Of a stretch of 64,000 bases of DNA, positions 1-9,026 are shown piece by piece. The number at the start of each line of letters is the position of its first letter. Position 1 is the first letter of the stretch. Source of the stretch: Bacteroides sp. 224 (GTDB lineage Bacteria; Bacteroidota; Bacteroidia; Bacteroidales; Bacteroidaceae); NCBI RefSeq assembly GCF_010500995.1, contig NZ_QVMK01000019.1:23624-87623 (forward strand). Direction: 5' to 3'. The notes below the pieces were generated by a model that ran no database searches, had not been told where the DNA came from, and saw only the letters and a list, made by a program, of their open reading frames with translations. The position numbers and the translations under genes were made by a program.

Positions 1-341
1 CCTTTGCAACCATTAGGTGTACACTTAAGCGACCCTTAGGTATATACCTTTGCAACCATTAAGTATACACTTAAGCAATCCTTACAAATACATCTATATT
101 AATAAGGTACGCGCACCTATGTTTATCGCAATCATATACTTGATTGTACCAAATAAGAAGAACTGAGAATTCAGTTTGGTCAGACCTAACGAGGCAAAAG
201 GTCGGACCTAATTATTGAAAAGGTCCGACCTAATGTAGCGTTAAGTCTGACCTTTCAGCAGAACCGGTTTCATATTGAAATCACTCCACAAACAAACAGA
301 TTTATAAAAAGCTGAACAATATTACACCAATAAACATTAGT
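1..341. repeat. Orphan copy of the AAA-gene leader with phased repeat arrays
   Basis: This stretch matches 52568-52908 base for base apart from about nine substitutions (about 97% by eye). It holds 23-bp-spaced cores beginning near 16, 39, 62 and 85 (such as GGTGTACAC, GGTATATAC, AGTATACAC). It then holds four cores starting at 178, 200, 222 and 244, exactly 22 bp apart (GGTCAGACC, GGTCGGACC, GGTCCGACC, AGTCTGACC). At the second locus this leader runs into an AAA/PD-(D/E)XK gene. Here it stops matching just after ACATTA at about 341 and no such gene follows. The window begins inside the array, so its true left end is not visible. Confidence 0.9.
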
Positions 342-352
342 TTGCGCAATAC

Positions 353-428
353 ACATTTTCGTTTTGCCGCAAAAAGTTCTCCCCATCAGTACTGGTCGGT
401 AACAAGTTTTGCAGCAAAACGAAAATGT
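353..428. repeat. Long hairpin with 22-bp arms
   Basis: Arms 353-374 and 407-428 are inverted copies with one mismatch, around a 32-base loop. Each arm contains its own small palindrome of the form TTTTGC-N-GCAAAA. It sits between the orphan leader and the WYL remnant. It could be a terminator-like structure, a protein site, or the end of a small mobile element. No T-run follows it directly. The rest of 1-467 shows no convincing gene. Confidence 0.75.
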
Positions 429-467
429 AAATCAGTTAAACCTCTAAATAGATTTTATAGAAGATGG

Positions 468-815
468 CTATCCCTTATGTAGTGCGGAAGAAAGTATTTC
501 TTTGTTTGCATAAATACCGAAACAGTGTTCAAAGATTGTTTTCATATCAAATGTAGTATCCTTTTGAAATGTCCGGTTTGTGTGAGTTAATTTCCGGATA
601 CGATCCAGTCCCCATATTTTAAGGTTATTGCCTGCTTGATTTGAAGCGCTTACTTCCGCCGCCAGCAGATACCACCTGTTTCTAAACTCGCGCAAAGCAT
701 ACGGTTGCACTCTCCTTACCCTTCGAGAATCGGGAGTGGTGTATTTATCATACTCAATCTCTATTTCCACCGATTTCCGGATGGCATTGATTAGTTCATT
801 AAAGCGACGGTTCAA
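468..815 (-). pseudogene. WYL-domain regulator remnant
   Basis: The 115 codons encode the central part of a WYL domain. The landmark is RNRWYLLA at about residues 45-52, followed by IWGLDRIRKL and, near the end, HCFGIYANKE. WYL proteins are usually about 300 residues, with an N-terminal helix-turn-helix and a C-terminal WCX extension. Both are missing here. Upstream (above 815) lies only the short region before the next gene. Downstream the frame ends in a TAG just before the hairpin at 353-428. I infer a fragment left by rearrangement. A short standalone WYL protein is possible but less likely. Confidence 0.7.
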
Positions 816-903
816 AAAAGTTTTTGCAGAAAAATAAAGAGTCTGCTTAAATTTTGTTTCTTTTTATTTGTATCTTCGTTCATACATCCTCAAATTCAAT
901 ACT

Positions 904-3900
904 ATGCATACAAAAATACGATTTGCCACATTCTGCCTGATTCTTTCTTTATTCTCTTTAAATACACAAGCACAATCTTATGACGAGCTTTGGTTGGAAG
1001 CCATGAAAGCCTCCAGAATGCTTCCACAAACATATATATCCATCACAGAGCAAATCCTCCAAAAAGCTTTAACTGAGAAAAACTCTCCTCAAGTGCTTAA
1101 AGCGTATACGGCAAAACGTATGACGCAAGAAGAACTATCGCCCGATAGCATTTATTCAAATTTAAAATTTATGGAAAAGTGGGCAGCAGAAACCAAACAA
1201 CCCATTGATGCAGCCATTTTAAATACAATCCTTGCATACGGCTATTGCCGGTATATAGACAAAACAGAATCTTACGGAAAACCATCTAAAGAACTCTGGC
1301 AATGGAGCAGCCAAGCACTTATAGAGAAAGCTATTAGCCATATAAACGCTGCTTTGCAAAACTCCGAAACGTTATTAAATACCCGTACCGAAGACTACGA
1401 ACCATTTACGGCTAAGGGAGACTTTGGGCTCTACTTCGATCATGATTTATACCATATTCTTTTTTTCTACTGTATGGAAGCAGCTCAAGAAGCTGCCTTG
1501 GCAGATAAAGATGTTTACCCCTTCATAAGCGAATGTTACAACAAGGCGATTGATTTATATACCCAAAGAAAGAATAAAGATGCTGCCTTATTGCTTATGC
1601 TGGAAAAGATTAAAGGAGAAAATCCACCTTTGCTTTACCAAAAGATTCACTCGGAAAGCTACTTAGAAAGCCTGGAACAACTGATTACCGACAACCACCA
1701 AAATGAGTTGATTGTAGAAGTGTACATAGCAAAGATTCAAGAGCTCATAGAAAGAAAAAGAAACAAAGAAGCCCTGCAAATATGTAAAGAGCTACAAAGC
1801 AGATTTCCCGATTATAAACGCATCCCGGCTGTGGAACGGCTAATATTAAAAATTACTCAGCCCGAACTGAATATTCATTTCAACCAATCTGCCTATCCCG
1901 GTATGCCTTTTGCGCTTAATATTACTTATTACAACCTTGATAAATTTAATATTCACTTATATAAAATCACATCCAACAATAAAGAGGAACTTTTTAATAT
2001 AAAGCATTATGACGAAAGAACATTTACCAATTTACCTTCCGAGAAAATAAGTACGCAAGAAATCCGGCTAATTAATAAAGGCGATTATATTAATAAAGAC
2101 ACCACCATAACCATTCAGACCCCTCCGGAAGGCCTTTATCGCATAGCCATAGAAGCCAACGACCGGAAGGGCTATAAAACCGAAGAAGAAATACTAACGG
2201 TTCAAAGACTAAAAATACTATCTCGCCATCTGCCCGATAGCTTACTGGAGGTATGGGTAGTAGATGAACAAACAGGAGAACCGGTTCCGGATGCCACAGT
2301 GTATTGTTATCAGGCAGAAAAAGGAAAATATCAGGAAAAAGAAGTACTGAAAACCGATAAAACCGGTAAAGCCCAAGTGCGATGGGGAAATCTGACATAT
2401 ATAAAAGCAGAAAAAGGAAACGATACCCACATGGCATTGCTGAATATCCGCAGATATGGAACAGGCACTCAAGAAAAAAAAATCGGCATAGAACTATTTA
2501 CCGATCGGGCAATATACCGCCCGGGGCAAACGGTGTATGTAAAAGGAATTGTGTACAATCATTCACCCAAAATATCTGTAATAAAAGGAAAAGAGCATAA
2601 GGTTATTCTTCAAGATACTCAAGGAAATACAATTGCAGAGAAAATACTGAAGACAAACGAATTTGGCTCATTTGCCACAGAGTTTACACTCCCAACCGAT
2701 GATTATAAAGAAGAGTACTACCTGAGATGCGAAGACGGAAGCGCTTATATTAAGGTTGAAGAATACAAAAGGCCATCATTCAACATTACATTTCTTCCGC
2801 AGAAAGAAGCCTATCGGATAGGCGACTCCATATTAGTGCAAGGCAATGTAAAAACATTTAGCGGAGTTCCTATCGAAGAAATATCCGTGCATTATCAAAT
2901 TACGGGTGATAATTATAACGGAGTACCTCTCTTTAAAGCCGGTGAAGTAACCTTAAATAAAAATGGAGATTTCTATATCCCAGTACACTTGAAAGCAGAC
3001 GTCAATGGAACAGGAGAAAGGAAACAATTCTCCATTAAAGCAACAGCAACCCACATCACCGGAGAAACACAAACATCAGAAACACGAAAGTATGTAAAAC
3101 AAAATTTCTTCACCTACAATTCTAATTTCTTTGGTTGGATTAATCGCGACGACAGCATAAAAATTGCCATACAAACCACCAACTGGGATGCGCAACCGAT
3201 TAAAACCACCGGCACCTATCAGATTTGCCCTTATACCGATTATAGTGCAAAAACAACTGCACAGCCGGTTCTTACCGGGAGTTTCGTTTCCGGCACAGCA
3301 ATGAACCTGAATGAGTTAAAAGAATATCCCTCGGGAGCCTACAAAGTAGTACTAAAAGGAAAGGATGAAAAAGGACACGAGGTTTCTGATGAAAATACGA
3401 TGATATTATTCTCTCTTAAAGATACAAAACCCGTTATCCATTCCCATTTATGGACTTATGTAATAAACAAGAATTATGACAAGAAACAACCTATATCATT
3501 CATTGTAGGCACCTCCCAAAAAGATGTATGCCTGCAAATGGATATTGTCAGCAAAAAGAAGACTCACGATAATCGGGTTATTCATCTCTCGGACACCCTG
3601 CTTCGGTTCGATTTGCCTTATAAAGAAGTGTATGGAGAGGAAGTCACTGTACACCTCTCCTTTGTAAAAGACGGAAAAGTATATAATAAAGATATTGATT
3701 TCAAGAAAAAAACTCCATCTAAAGATCTTAAACTATCTTGGGAGGTTTTCCGCGACAAACTTAAGCCCAGACAGGAGGAAGAGTGGAAACTCAGTATAAA
3801 AGATGCGAACGGAAAACCGGTGCGTGCCGAACTATTGGCCATGATGTATGATGCCTCTTTAGACAAAATAAGAAGTTATAACCGAAACTGGCAGATGCCC

Positions 3901-6366
3901 TGGCACTACCGATACAACAGGCTACCACATCTCGGTTGGTATTATAACAGCCATCGCTTTAACTCGAATCGGGTTGACGTTAGATTCGAAAACACAAGTT
4001 ATATCAAAATACCTTCTACGGAATATGATCATTTTTGGAATAGAAATATATTAGGCGGAGAGTTTTATGGCAAAAGGGCATTAAGCATTCTGGCATCATG
4101 CACAACTGTATCTCGCTCTAATTTCTCTGCCGATACCAGCAACAGCGAATCACTACAAAGTGTATTAGGAAAAAAGGAAGATGGCAACAATAAGAACGGC
4201 GACACAGCACCCTTAATTCTTCGTTCTGATTTCAAAGAAACAGCTTTCTTCCATCCATTTCTGCGTACAAATAAAGAGGGAGAAACAGTCTTTTCGTTCA
4301 CCCTTCCCGAAGGTTTGACAAGCTGGAGATTTCTTGGATTTGCACATACCAAACAGATGCAAACAGGTAGCATCGAAGGTCAAATCATCTCTCAGAAAGA
4401 GTTTATGTTAACTTCAAACATACCGCGTTTTATTCGCACAGGCGATGAAACTACGCTTACGGCAGCCGTAACCAACCTGATGGAGAAAGATGTATCCGGA
4501 ATAGTTACATTCACGCTATTCAATCCGGAAACAGAGGAGGTGATAGCTACTCAACAAAAAGACTTCACCACTGCATCGGGTAAAAAGAGCACGGTAACTT
4601 TTCCTTTTACCCCTACTGATGAATACGACTTAGTAGGTGTTCGCATGATTGCTTCCGCAGAGGGCTTTAGCGATGGAGAACAACACCGCATTCCGGTATT
4701 GAGCAACAAAGAAACGGTGGTCGAAACCATGTCTGTTACGACTCAGGGAAAGCAAACATATCAGTGTTCACTAACTCCATTGCTGGAAGGAGATACGCTT
4801 GCAGCAAAGAATCGCCGCCTCACCATAGAATTTACCGGAAACCCGGCATGGTATGCCGTTCAGGCATTGCCTACACAAACAAAACCGGCTCAAGAAGATG
4901 CCATCTCTCAGGCAGCCGCCTACTATGCCAACACACTTACTGCACATATCGCAAAAACTCAACCGGATATACAAACCCAAACCTCCACTATAGCAAAGCT
5001 GAAGAATTTACAGTTATATGACGGATCGTGGACATGGTTTCAAGGCATGAAAGGCAATCAAAGCGTTACTTGCCGGATAGTAGAAATGTTGCTACGCTTA
5101 GAATCCATAACGGGCGAAGCACTCCCCGATGAAATACTCACCATGCGAAATGCTGCCTTTAGGTATTTACATTCGGTGATTCGCAGTAAATACAGGCAAA
5201 AGATTGTGGAAGAAGAAATAAAGAAGCAAACAATTTACCCTCTTTCCTATCAGGATATAGAGTATTTGTACCTGATAGCCATATCTAATGATACCATCCC
5301 CAAAGAGAATGAGAGCATATATAACCATCTCATGGCTAAGATCAGCAATGTCGATTATTGTAGTTTTGTCCGACCACTCAGCCTTAAGGCAAAAATTGCC
5401 ATCACTCTTTATAAAGCCGGAGAAAAGGAAAAAGCGCACGCACTTATTGCCTCGTTGAAAGAATATGCCGTACAAACGAAAGAGCAAGGGATGTACTTTG
5501 CACTAAAAGGCTATTATGGCTACTCTAAGGATATTAAAATTCCAATGCACGTGGCCGTTATGGAAGCCATAGATCTTATCGAAGGAAACACCGAAGTGAT
5601 TGAACAAATGAAAATATGGCTATTGAAGCAAAAGCAAGTGCAGCAATGGGACTCCCCGATAGCCACCGTCGATGCAATTTATGCGTTATTGAATAGGGGA
5701 GAGAATCCGCTTGACAATCAAGGAGATGTAGAGCTTCAATTGGGCAATAAAACAATCTCAACCAAACCGGCAGACAAAAACAAAATGCCCGGATTATCTT
5801 ATATAAAAGAGGTTGTTGACGATCCTGTTCTACTTGCCAACACAAAGTCTATTACTGTAAAGAAGAAAGACAATGGCTTGGCTTGGGGAAGTATATCTAT
5901 GCAATCTTTAAAAAGCATCCGCACCACCTTTAAAGATAATGAAGCTTTAACTATTAAGAAAGAACTCTTTTTAGAAAAGGTATCGGAAACGGAAAAGAAA
6001 CTTATTCCCATAACCAACGAAACCTCTTTAAAGGTAGGAGATAAAGTAGTGATTCGCCTCACCCTCTTTACCGACCGCCCGATGGATTTCATTCAGGTGA
6101 AAGATCAACGGGCAGCCTGCTTCGAACCGGTTGAGCAAAGCTCAGGACATAGATATGCAGGAAAGGTTGGTTATTACAAAAAAACAAAAGATACATCTAC
6201 TCTTTTCTTCCTCGAATCAATGAATCAGGGAGCTCATTTATTGGAGTATAGTTGCTATGTAAATAGATCGGGCAGCTATGAATCCGGGTTAGCAAGTGTA
6301 CAGTCAACCTATTCTCCCGAATTTGTATCATACGCACCTTCGGAGAGAGTATATGTGGAGAAATAA
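904..6366 (+). CDS. Alpha-2-macroglobulin family protein, secreted
   Basis: A very large (1820 aa) envelope protein of the bacterial alpha-2-macroglobulin type, a family thought to trap proteases. The ATG at 904 is chosen because it gives a clean signal peptide (basic start, hydrophobic stretch, cleavage near TQAQS); an upstream in-frame non-ATG start at 868 does not. An MG2-like signature, FTDRAIYRPGQTVYVKG, lies near residue 531. The A2M core (ETAFFHPFLRTNKEGE, then LPEGLTSWRFLG) lies near 1105. A helical thioester-domain-like region (GSWTWFQGMKGNQSVT) lies near 1374. The expected CxEQ thioester is not visible: the corresponding stretch reads KPAQEDAISQAAAYYAN. It is therefore probably a non-thioester form. 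The next gene starts 25 bp downstream and is probably co-transcribed. Confidence 0.88.
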   Translation: MHTKIRFATFCLILSLFSLNTQAQSYDELWLEAMKASRMLPQTYISITEQILQKALTEKNSPQVLKAYTAKRMTQEELSPDSIYSNLKFMEKWAAETKQPIDAAILNTILAYGYCRYIDKTESYGKPSKELWQWSSQALIEKAISHINAALQNSETLLNTRTEDYEPFTAKGDFGLYFDHDLYHILFFYCMEAAQEAALADKDVYPFISECYNKAIDLYTQRKNKDAALLLMLEKIKGENPPLLYQKIHSESYLESLEQLITDNHQNELIVEVYIAKIQELIERKRNKEALQICKELQSRFPDYKRIPAVERLILKITQPELNIHFNQSAYPGMPFALNITYYNLDKFNIHLYKITSNNKEELFNIKHYDERTFTNLPSEKISTQEIRLINKGDYINKDTTITIQTPPEGLYRIAIEANDRKGYKTEEEILTVQRLKILSRHLPDSLLEVWVVDEQTGEPVPDATVYCYQAEKGKYQEKEVLKTDKTGKAQVRWGNLTYIKAEKGNDTHMALLNIRRYGTGTQEKKIGIELFTDRAIYRPGQTVYVKGIVYNHSPKISVIKGKEHKVILQDTQGNTIAEKILKTNEFGSFATEFTLPTDDYKEEYYLRCEDGSAYIKVEEYKRPSFNITFLPQKEAYRIGDSILVQGNVKTFSGVPIEEISVHYQITGDNYNGVPLFKAGEVTLNKNGDFYIPVHLKADVNGTGERKQFSIKATATHITGETQTSETRKYVKQNFFTYNSNFFGWINRDDSIKIAIQTTNWDAQPIKTTGTYQICPYTDYSAKTTAQPVLTGSFVSGTAMNLNELKEYPSGAYKVVLKGKDEKGHEVSDENTMILFSLKDTKPVIHSHLWTYVINKNYDKKQPISFIVGTSQKDVCLQMDIVSKKKTHDNRVIHLSDTLLRFDLPYKEVYGEEVTVHLSFVKDGKVYNKDIDFKKKTPSKDLKLSWEVFRDKLKPRQEEEWKLSIKDANGKPVRAELLAMMYDASLDKIRSYNRNWQMPWHYRYNRLPHLGWYYNSHRFNSNRVDVRFENTSYIKIPSTEYDHFWNRNILGGEFYGKRALSILASCTTVSRSNFSADTSNSESLQSVLGKKEDGNNKNGDTAPLILRSDFKETAFFHPFLRTNKEGETVFSFTLPEGLTSWRFLGFAHTKQMQTGSIEGQIISQKEFMLTSNIPRFIRTGDETTLTAAVTNLMEKDVSGIVTFTLFNPETEEVIATQQKDFTTASGKKSTVTFPFTPTDEYDLVGVRMIASAEGFSDGEQHRIPVLSNKETVVETMSVTTQGKQTYQCSLTPLLEGDTLAAKNRRLTIEFTGNPAWYAVQALPTQTKPAQEDAISQAAAYYANTLTAHIAKTQPDIQTQTSTIAKLKNLQLYDGSWTWFQGMKGNQSVTCRIVEMLLRLESITGEALPDEILTMRNAAFRYLHSVIRSKYRQKIVEEEIKKQTIYPLSYQDIEYLYLIAISNDTIPKENESIYNHLMAKISNVDYCSFVRPLSLKAKIAITLYKAGEKEKAHALIASLKEYAVQTKEQGMYFALKGYYGYSKDIKIPMHVAVMEAIDLIEGNTEVIEQMKIWLLKQKQVQQWDSPIATVDAIYALLNRGENPLDNQGDVELQLGNKTISTKPADKNKMPGLSYIKEVVDDPVLLANTKSITVKKKDNGLAWGSISMQSLKSIRTTFKDNEALTIKKELFLEKVSETEKKLIPITNETSLKVGDKVVIRLTLFTDRPMDFIQVKDQRAACFEPVEQSSGHRYAGKVGYYKKTKDTSTLFFLESMNQGAHLLEYSCYVNRSGSYESGLASVQSTYSPEFVSYAPSERVYVEK

Positions 6367-6391
6367 TCAGATCATTTAATACATTTATTCT

Positions 6392-7606
6392 ATGCATACA
6401 ATAAAAACAACACTACCATTCCTTTTATTTCTATTCTATTTATCTGCCAAAGCAGACATTGCTCCTAATCCAATATCGGCACCCAACCTAAGCCCTCTTG
6501 GTTCAACTTCTGTACGAATGGTATCGGAAGTCGTTTCGGTAGATCTTTATAAAAACGGTTCTACTGTTGAGGTTCTTTTTGAAATGAAAAACCTTGGGAA
6601 GACAGAAACCGTAGAAATAGGATTCCCCATTATGGACTTCTACTATGGTTGGCAGAGGTCTTTATTTATTGGACAAAAAAACGAAGGCGATCGGTTTAAA
6701 GTTTGGGTAGATAATCAACCTATAGAGGATGTCAAAATAGTTGGTTTCGATTTTTACGAAGTAAGTAAGTCCAATAAACCTCTCCATGAATTGAAGAGAG
6801 ATATTCTGAAAGAAGACAGTATTAAACAAGCAAAATTAATTGGGAAGCCATCGGAGGAGGTTGTAATTGGAGATATGGCCGATCTTTCAATTACCCCCTG
6901 GTACATTTGGCACACCACATTTCCGGAAGGAGAAACCCGTAGGATTAAGGTGCGCTATTCTCTGCCGGCCGGAGCCAACAAGCAATCTAACTTTTTCAAC
7001 TACTTGCTACATACAGGCGCAGGATGGAACCAAACGATTGGCAAGGCAACTATTCGCGTAAAAATACACGATATTCCCCAAAAAGAAATACAGAAGATAA
7101 AACCTTCGGGATATAAGAAGAAAAACAATGTGGTTAGCTGGACTTTTACAGACTTCGAACCCACAAGGAAAAACGATATTTATATTTTCTACGATAAAGA
7201 ATATCCGCTCAACAAAAGAAACACTTCGGAAGCATTGATTTATCTTGATAATACAAAGGAAGATCTTGGTAGTATTGATACTCAAGAAATTGCATCTATC
7301 CGGATTGATAAAGATGATAAACTGAATTTCCCCAATGGAGTTATCTTCATGCGCAGCAAAGAGTATGAATTTACGCTCGTCAAAGAGTTTATCCGAGGAT
7401 ATTCACGTCCGATATTCAAAGAACTCGCCTGCATAAGTACAGACGATTATTACAAAAACTACAGCCTAAAAATAAAGGACTCTCAAAAGGAAGTAGACGC
7501 TTCTTATGATGATTTAGATGCTATAAGAGATATTATCCAAACAATTAATATACGGCAAATGAAAAGTGGCCACAAACAAATTGTTGTTAGGAAGAAAGAA
7601 GAATGA
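6392..7606 (+). CDS. Secreted protein, possibly DUF4424-like
   Basis: A 404-residue protein with a signal peptide ending near AKADIAPNP, so it is exported. The mature start region (VRMVSEVVSVDLY, then VEIGFPIMDFYYGW) and a later GAGWNQTIGKATIRV segment resemble the beta-rich DUF4424 family. I recognise this only by general pattern. It follows the macroglobulin gene by 25 bp on the same strand, so an envelope role linked to that protein is reasonable. The final stop codon lies inside the stem of a terminator hairpin. Confidence 0.7.
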   Translation: MHTIKTTLPFLLFLFYLSAKADIAPNPISAPNLSPLGSTSVRMVSEVVSVDLYKNGSTVEVLFEMKNLGKTETVEIGFPIMDFYYGWQRSLFIGQKNEGDRFKVWVDNQPIEDVKIVGFDFYEVSKSNKPLHELKRDILKEDSIKQAKLIGKPSEEVVIGDMADLSITPWYIWHTTFPEGETRRIKVRYSLPAGANKQSNFFNYLLHTGAGWNQTIGKATIRVKIHDIPQKEIQKIKPSGYKKKNNVVSWTFTDFEPTRKNDIYIFYDKEYPLNKRNTSEALIYLDNTKEDLGSIDTQEIASIRIDKDDKLNFPNGVIFMRSKEYEFTLVKEFIRGYSRPIFKELACISTDDYYKNYSLKIKDSQKEVDASYDDLDAIRDIIQTINIRQMKSGHKQIVVRKKEE

Positions 7607-7638
7607 CGCAACTTTCTAAAACAAGGTTGCGTCATTAT
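7602..7638 (+). terminator. Hairpin terminator after the macroglobulin operon
   Basis: The arms ATGACGCAAC and GTTGCGTCAT are separated by a short A-rich loop and followed by an AT-rich stretch. The stop codon of the upstream gene is part of the left arm. The gene on the other side is convergent, so it may serve both. Confidence 0.65.
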
Positions 7639-7657
7639 AGATTCGTTCGTATATTAC

Positions 7658-8485
7658 TTATATGTCATTACTCCCTTTTATCTGTATTGGGGCGAGTTGC
7701 GTACTAAGTGTTTCGCCATTTTCTTTCTTCACAGATATCGTGAATGTATAGGTATCTGTGGTTTCTGGTGCGCTTGTAAGCTCCAGAATCCACGTTGCAC
7801 CTATTGTCACAATTTGTGAGAAATCTATTTCATCTAAACGAGAACCCACAACAGCAGATGGAAATGCAAGAGAATAATGAGGTGCTGTATCAACTTTGTA
7901 TATATTATCTCCGACAGGCTGCTTGTATGAATTTGCTATCACAAGATATGGATTTTCAAAATAACATCGAAATAAGCTATTAAGATTTGTTCCGGCGAGC
8001 ATCAATGCAGAGAATGATTTATCACAGGTAATTGTCATACTACTTACAGATGGATCTGTTACACTGGCATCACAAAGTACTGAGAGTGGATAGAATGGAA
8101 TTTCACAAGCATTATCACCCAAACCTGCAACAAAATCTCTAAAGTATCTGCCTTCTGGTGTATCCTCTAATGTAGCACTTATTCCATGACCTTGCACAAG
8201 TGGTACGGGATGAACCACAAAAGCAATTCCATCGGAAACAGCATACATACAGTCAGCTTGTGTCTTTTTTACTTTGGTATAGTATATATATTTTTCAGCT
8301 TCATCAACCTCAAAATTATAATAGAGATAAGAGTCCAAACTTTCCATAGGAATAATTTGCTGTATATATGAAGTTCCCACTCGCGGAGGGTAAGTGTATG
8401 GTGTATCTCCGCTATTATTATCGCTACAGCCAACTAAATTCACAGCCATTGCTACTGTTAGTATTTTATATATCCACTTTTTCAT
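7658..8485 (-). CDS. Putative lipoprotein of unknown function
   Basis: 275 residues beginning with a lipoprotein signal (KILTVAMAVNLVGCSDN), so a lipid-anchored envelope protein is expected with Cys20 as the anchor. The rest is rich in beta-type sequence and ends with a segment like a small Ig-type strand set (TYTFTISVKKENGETL). I do not recognise the family. The -7 box TATATTTG lies only 5 bases before the ATG, so the mRNA may have almost no leader. It is convergent with the preceding operon. Confidence 0.7.
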   Translation of the reverse strand: MKKWIYKILTVAMAVNLVGCSDNNSGDTPYTYPPRVGTSYIQQIIPMESLDSYLYYNFEVDEAEKYIYYTKVKKTQADCMYAVSDGIAFVVHPVPLVQGHGISATLEDTPEGRYFRDFVAGLGDNACEIPFYPLSVLCDASVTDPSVSSMTITCDKSFSALMLAGTNLNSLFRCYFENPYLVIANSYKQPVGDNIYKVDTAPHYSLAFPSAVVGSRLDEIDFSQIVTIGATWILELTSAPETTDTYTFTISVKKENGETLSTQLAPIQIKGSNDI

Positions 8486-8490
8486 AACAT

Positions 8491-8498
8491 CAAATATA
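8491..8498 (-). promoter_or_regulatory. Bacteroidales -7 box, lipoprotein gene
   Basis: TATATTTG on the minus strand matches TAnnTTTG. Only 5 bases separate it from the ATG at 8485, implying a leaderless or near-leaderless transcript. Confidence 0.55.
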
Positions 8499-8555
8499 GT
8501 TATTTTCTAATGAATGGTAAGTAGGTATTCAGAATTAGTTTATATCATTACCCCC

Positions 8556-8648
8556 CCTCCGCCCTTTGGGCACCTCCCCCTTGCAGGGGAGGAGTCGATG
8601 CCGCAGGAATTCCTCCCCTGCAAGGGGGAGGTGCCCAAAGGGCGGAGG
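8556..8648. repeat. Large GC-rich palindrome, 38-bp perfect arms
   Basis: Arms 8556-8593 and 8611-8648 are perfect inverted copies around a 17-base loop. The core words are CCTCCGCCCTTTGGGC and CCTCCCCCTTGCAGGGG. It is far more GC-rich than its surroundings and looks like a dispersed intergenic repeat. Reading frames across it are artefacts of the palindrome. Confidence 0.9.
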
Positions 8649-8684
8649 AGGATTTTCTCATACTATGAATTAATTTTGGTATGC

Positions 8685-8773
8685 TTTTCTATTGATATGA
8701 ATGCCCGATGGGCATTAGATGTGCACACCATATTGCATTCACTTGCCCGTAGGGCATTCATATCAATAGAAAA
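8685..8773. repeat. REP-like double palindrome, 22-bp perfect arms
   Basis: Arms 8685-8706 and 8752-8773 are perfect inverted copies. Each end also forms a small hairpin of its own (ATGCCCGATGGGCAT and TGCCCGTAGGGCA). This nested layout resembles paired REP units. It lies 36 bp after the preceding palindrome. Confidence 0.85.
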
Positions 8774-8854
8774 CAAATTATACAACCACAAATCCCCGTA
8801 GGAGGATTCATTGATAATGAGTAGATGATAACAAATAGTATAAAGTAATCATGC

Positions 8855-8933
8855 ACCACAGAGTACACAGAGGATTAAATTACGATGCCACAGGAAAATT
8901 AAAGCTCCGTGTCCTCTGCGTCCTCTGTGGTGA
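8855..8933. repeat. Imperfect palindrome of the CCACAGAG type
   Basis: Arms 8855-8878 and 8911-8933 are inverted copies with a few mismatches, built on CACCACAGAG and CCTCTGTGGTG. A lone related word, CACCACAG, appears again near 21280. Apart from these three palindromes and the argS promoter, 8486-9026 shows no gene. Confidence 0.75.
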
Positions 8934-8995
8934 GTTATTAAGTAAATGAATGAAACCTTTTCCGCACAATCTCCTCCATTATCGGCTATTTTCAC

Positions 8996-9003
8996 TAAAT
9001 TTG
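8996..9003 (+). promoter_or_regulatory. Bacteroidales -7 box, argS
   Basis: TAAATTTG matches TAnnTTTG and lies 23 bases before the argS ATG. Confidence 0.55.
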
Positions 9004-9026
9004 CGCTCTGATAATTAGGAACAACC

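Noticed and set aside
868..904. Upstream start for the macroglobulin-like protein
   Set aside because: The start lies in the likely promoter region, is not ATG, and hides the signal peptide that begins at 904.
8514..8801. Open frame of 95 codons before argS
   Set aside because: It is produced by reading through two large palindromes; the peptide is a mirror-like repeat and no start signals fit.
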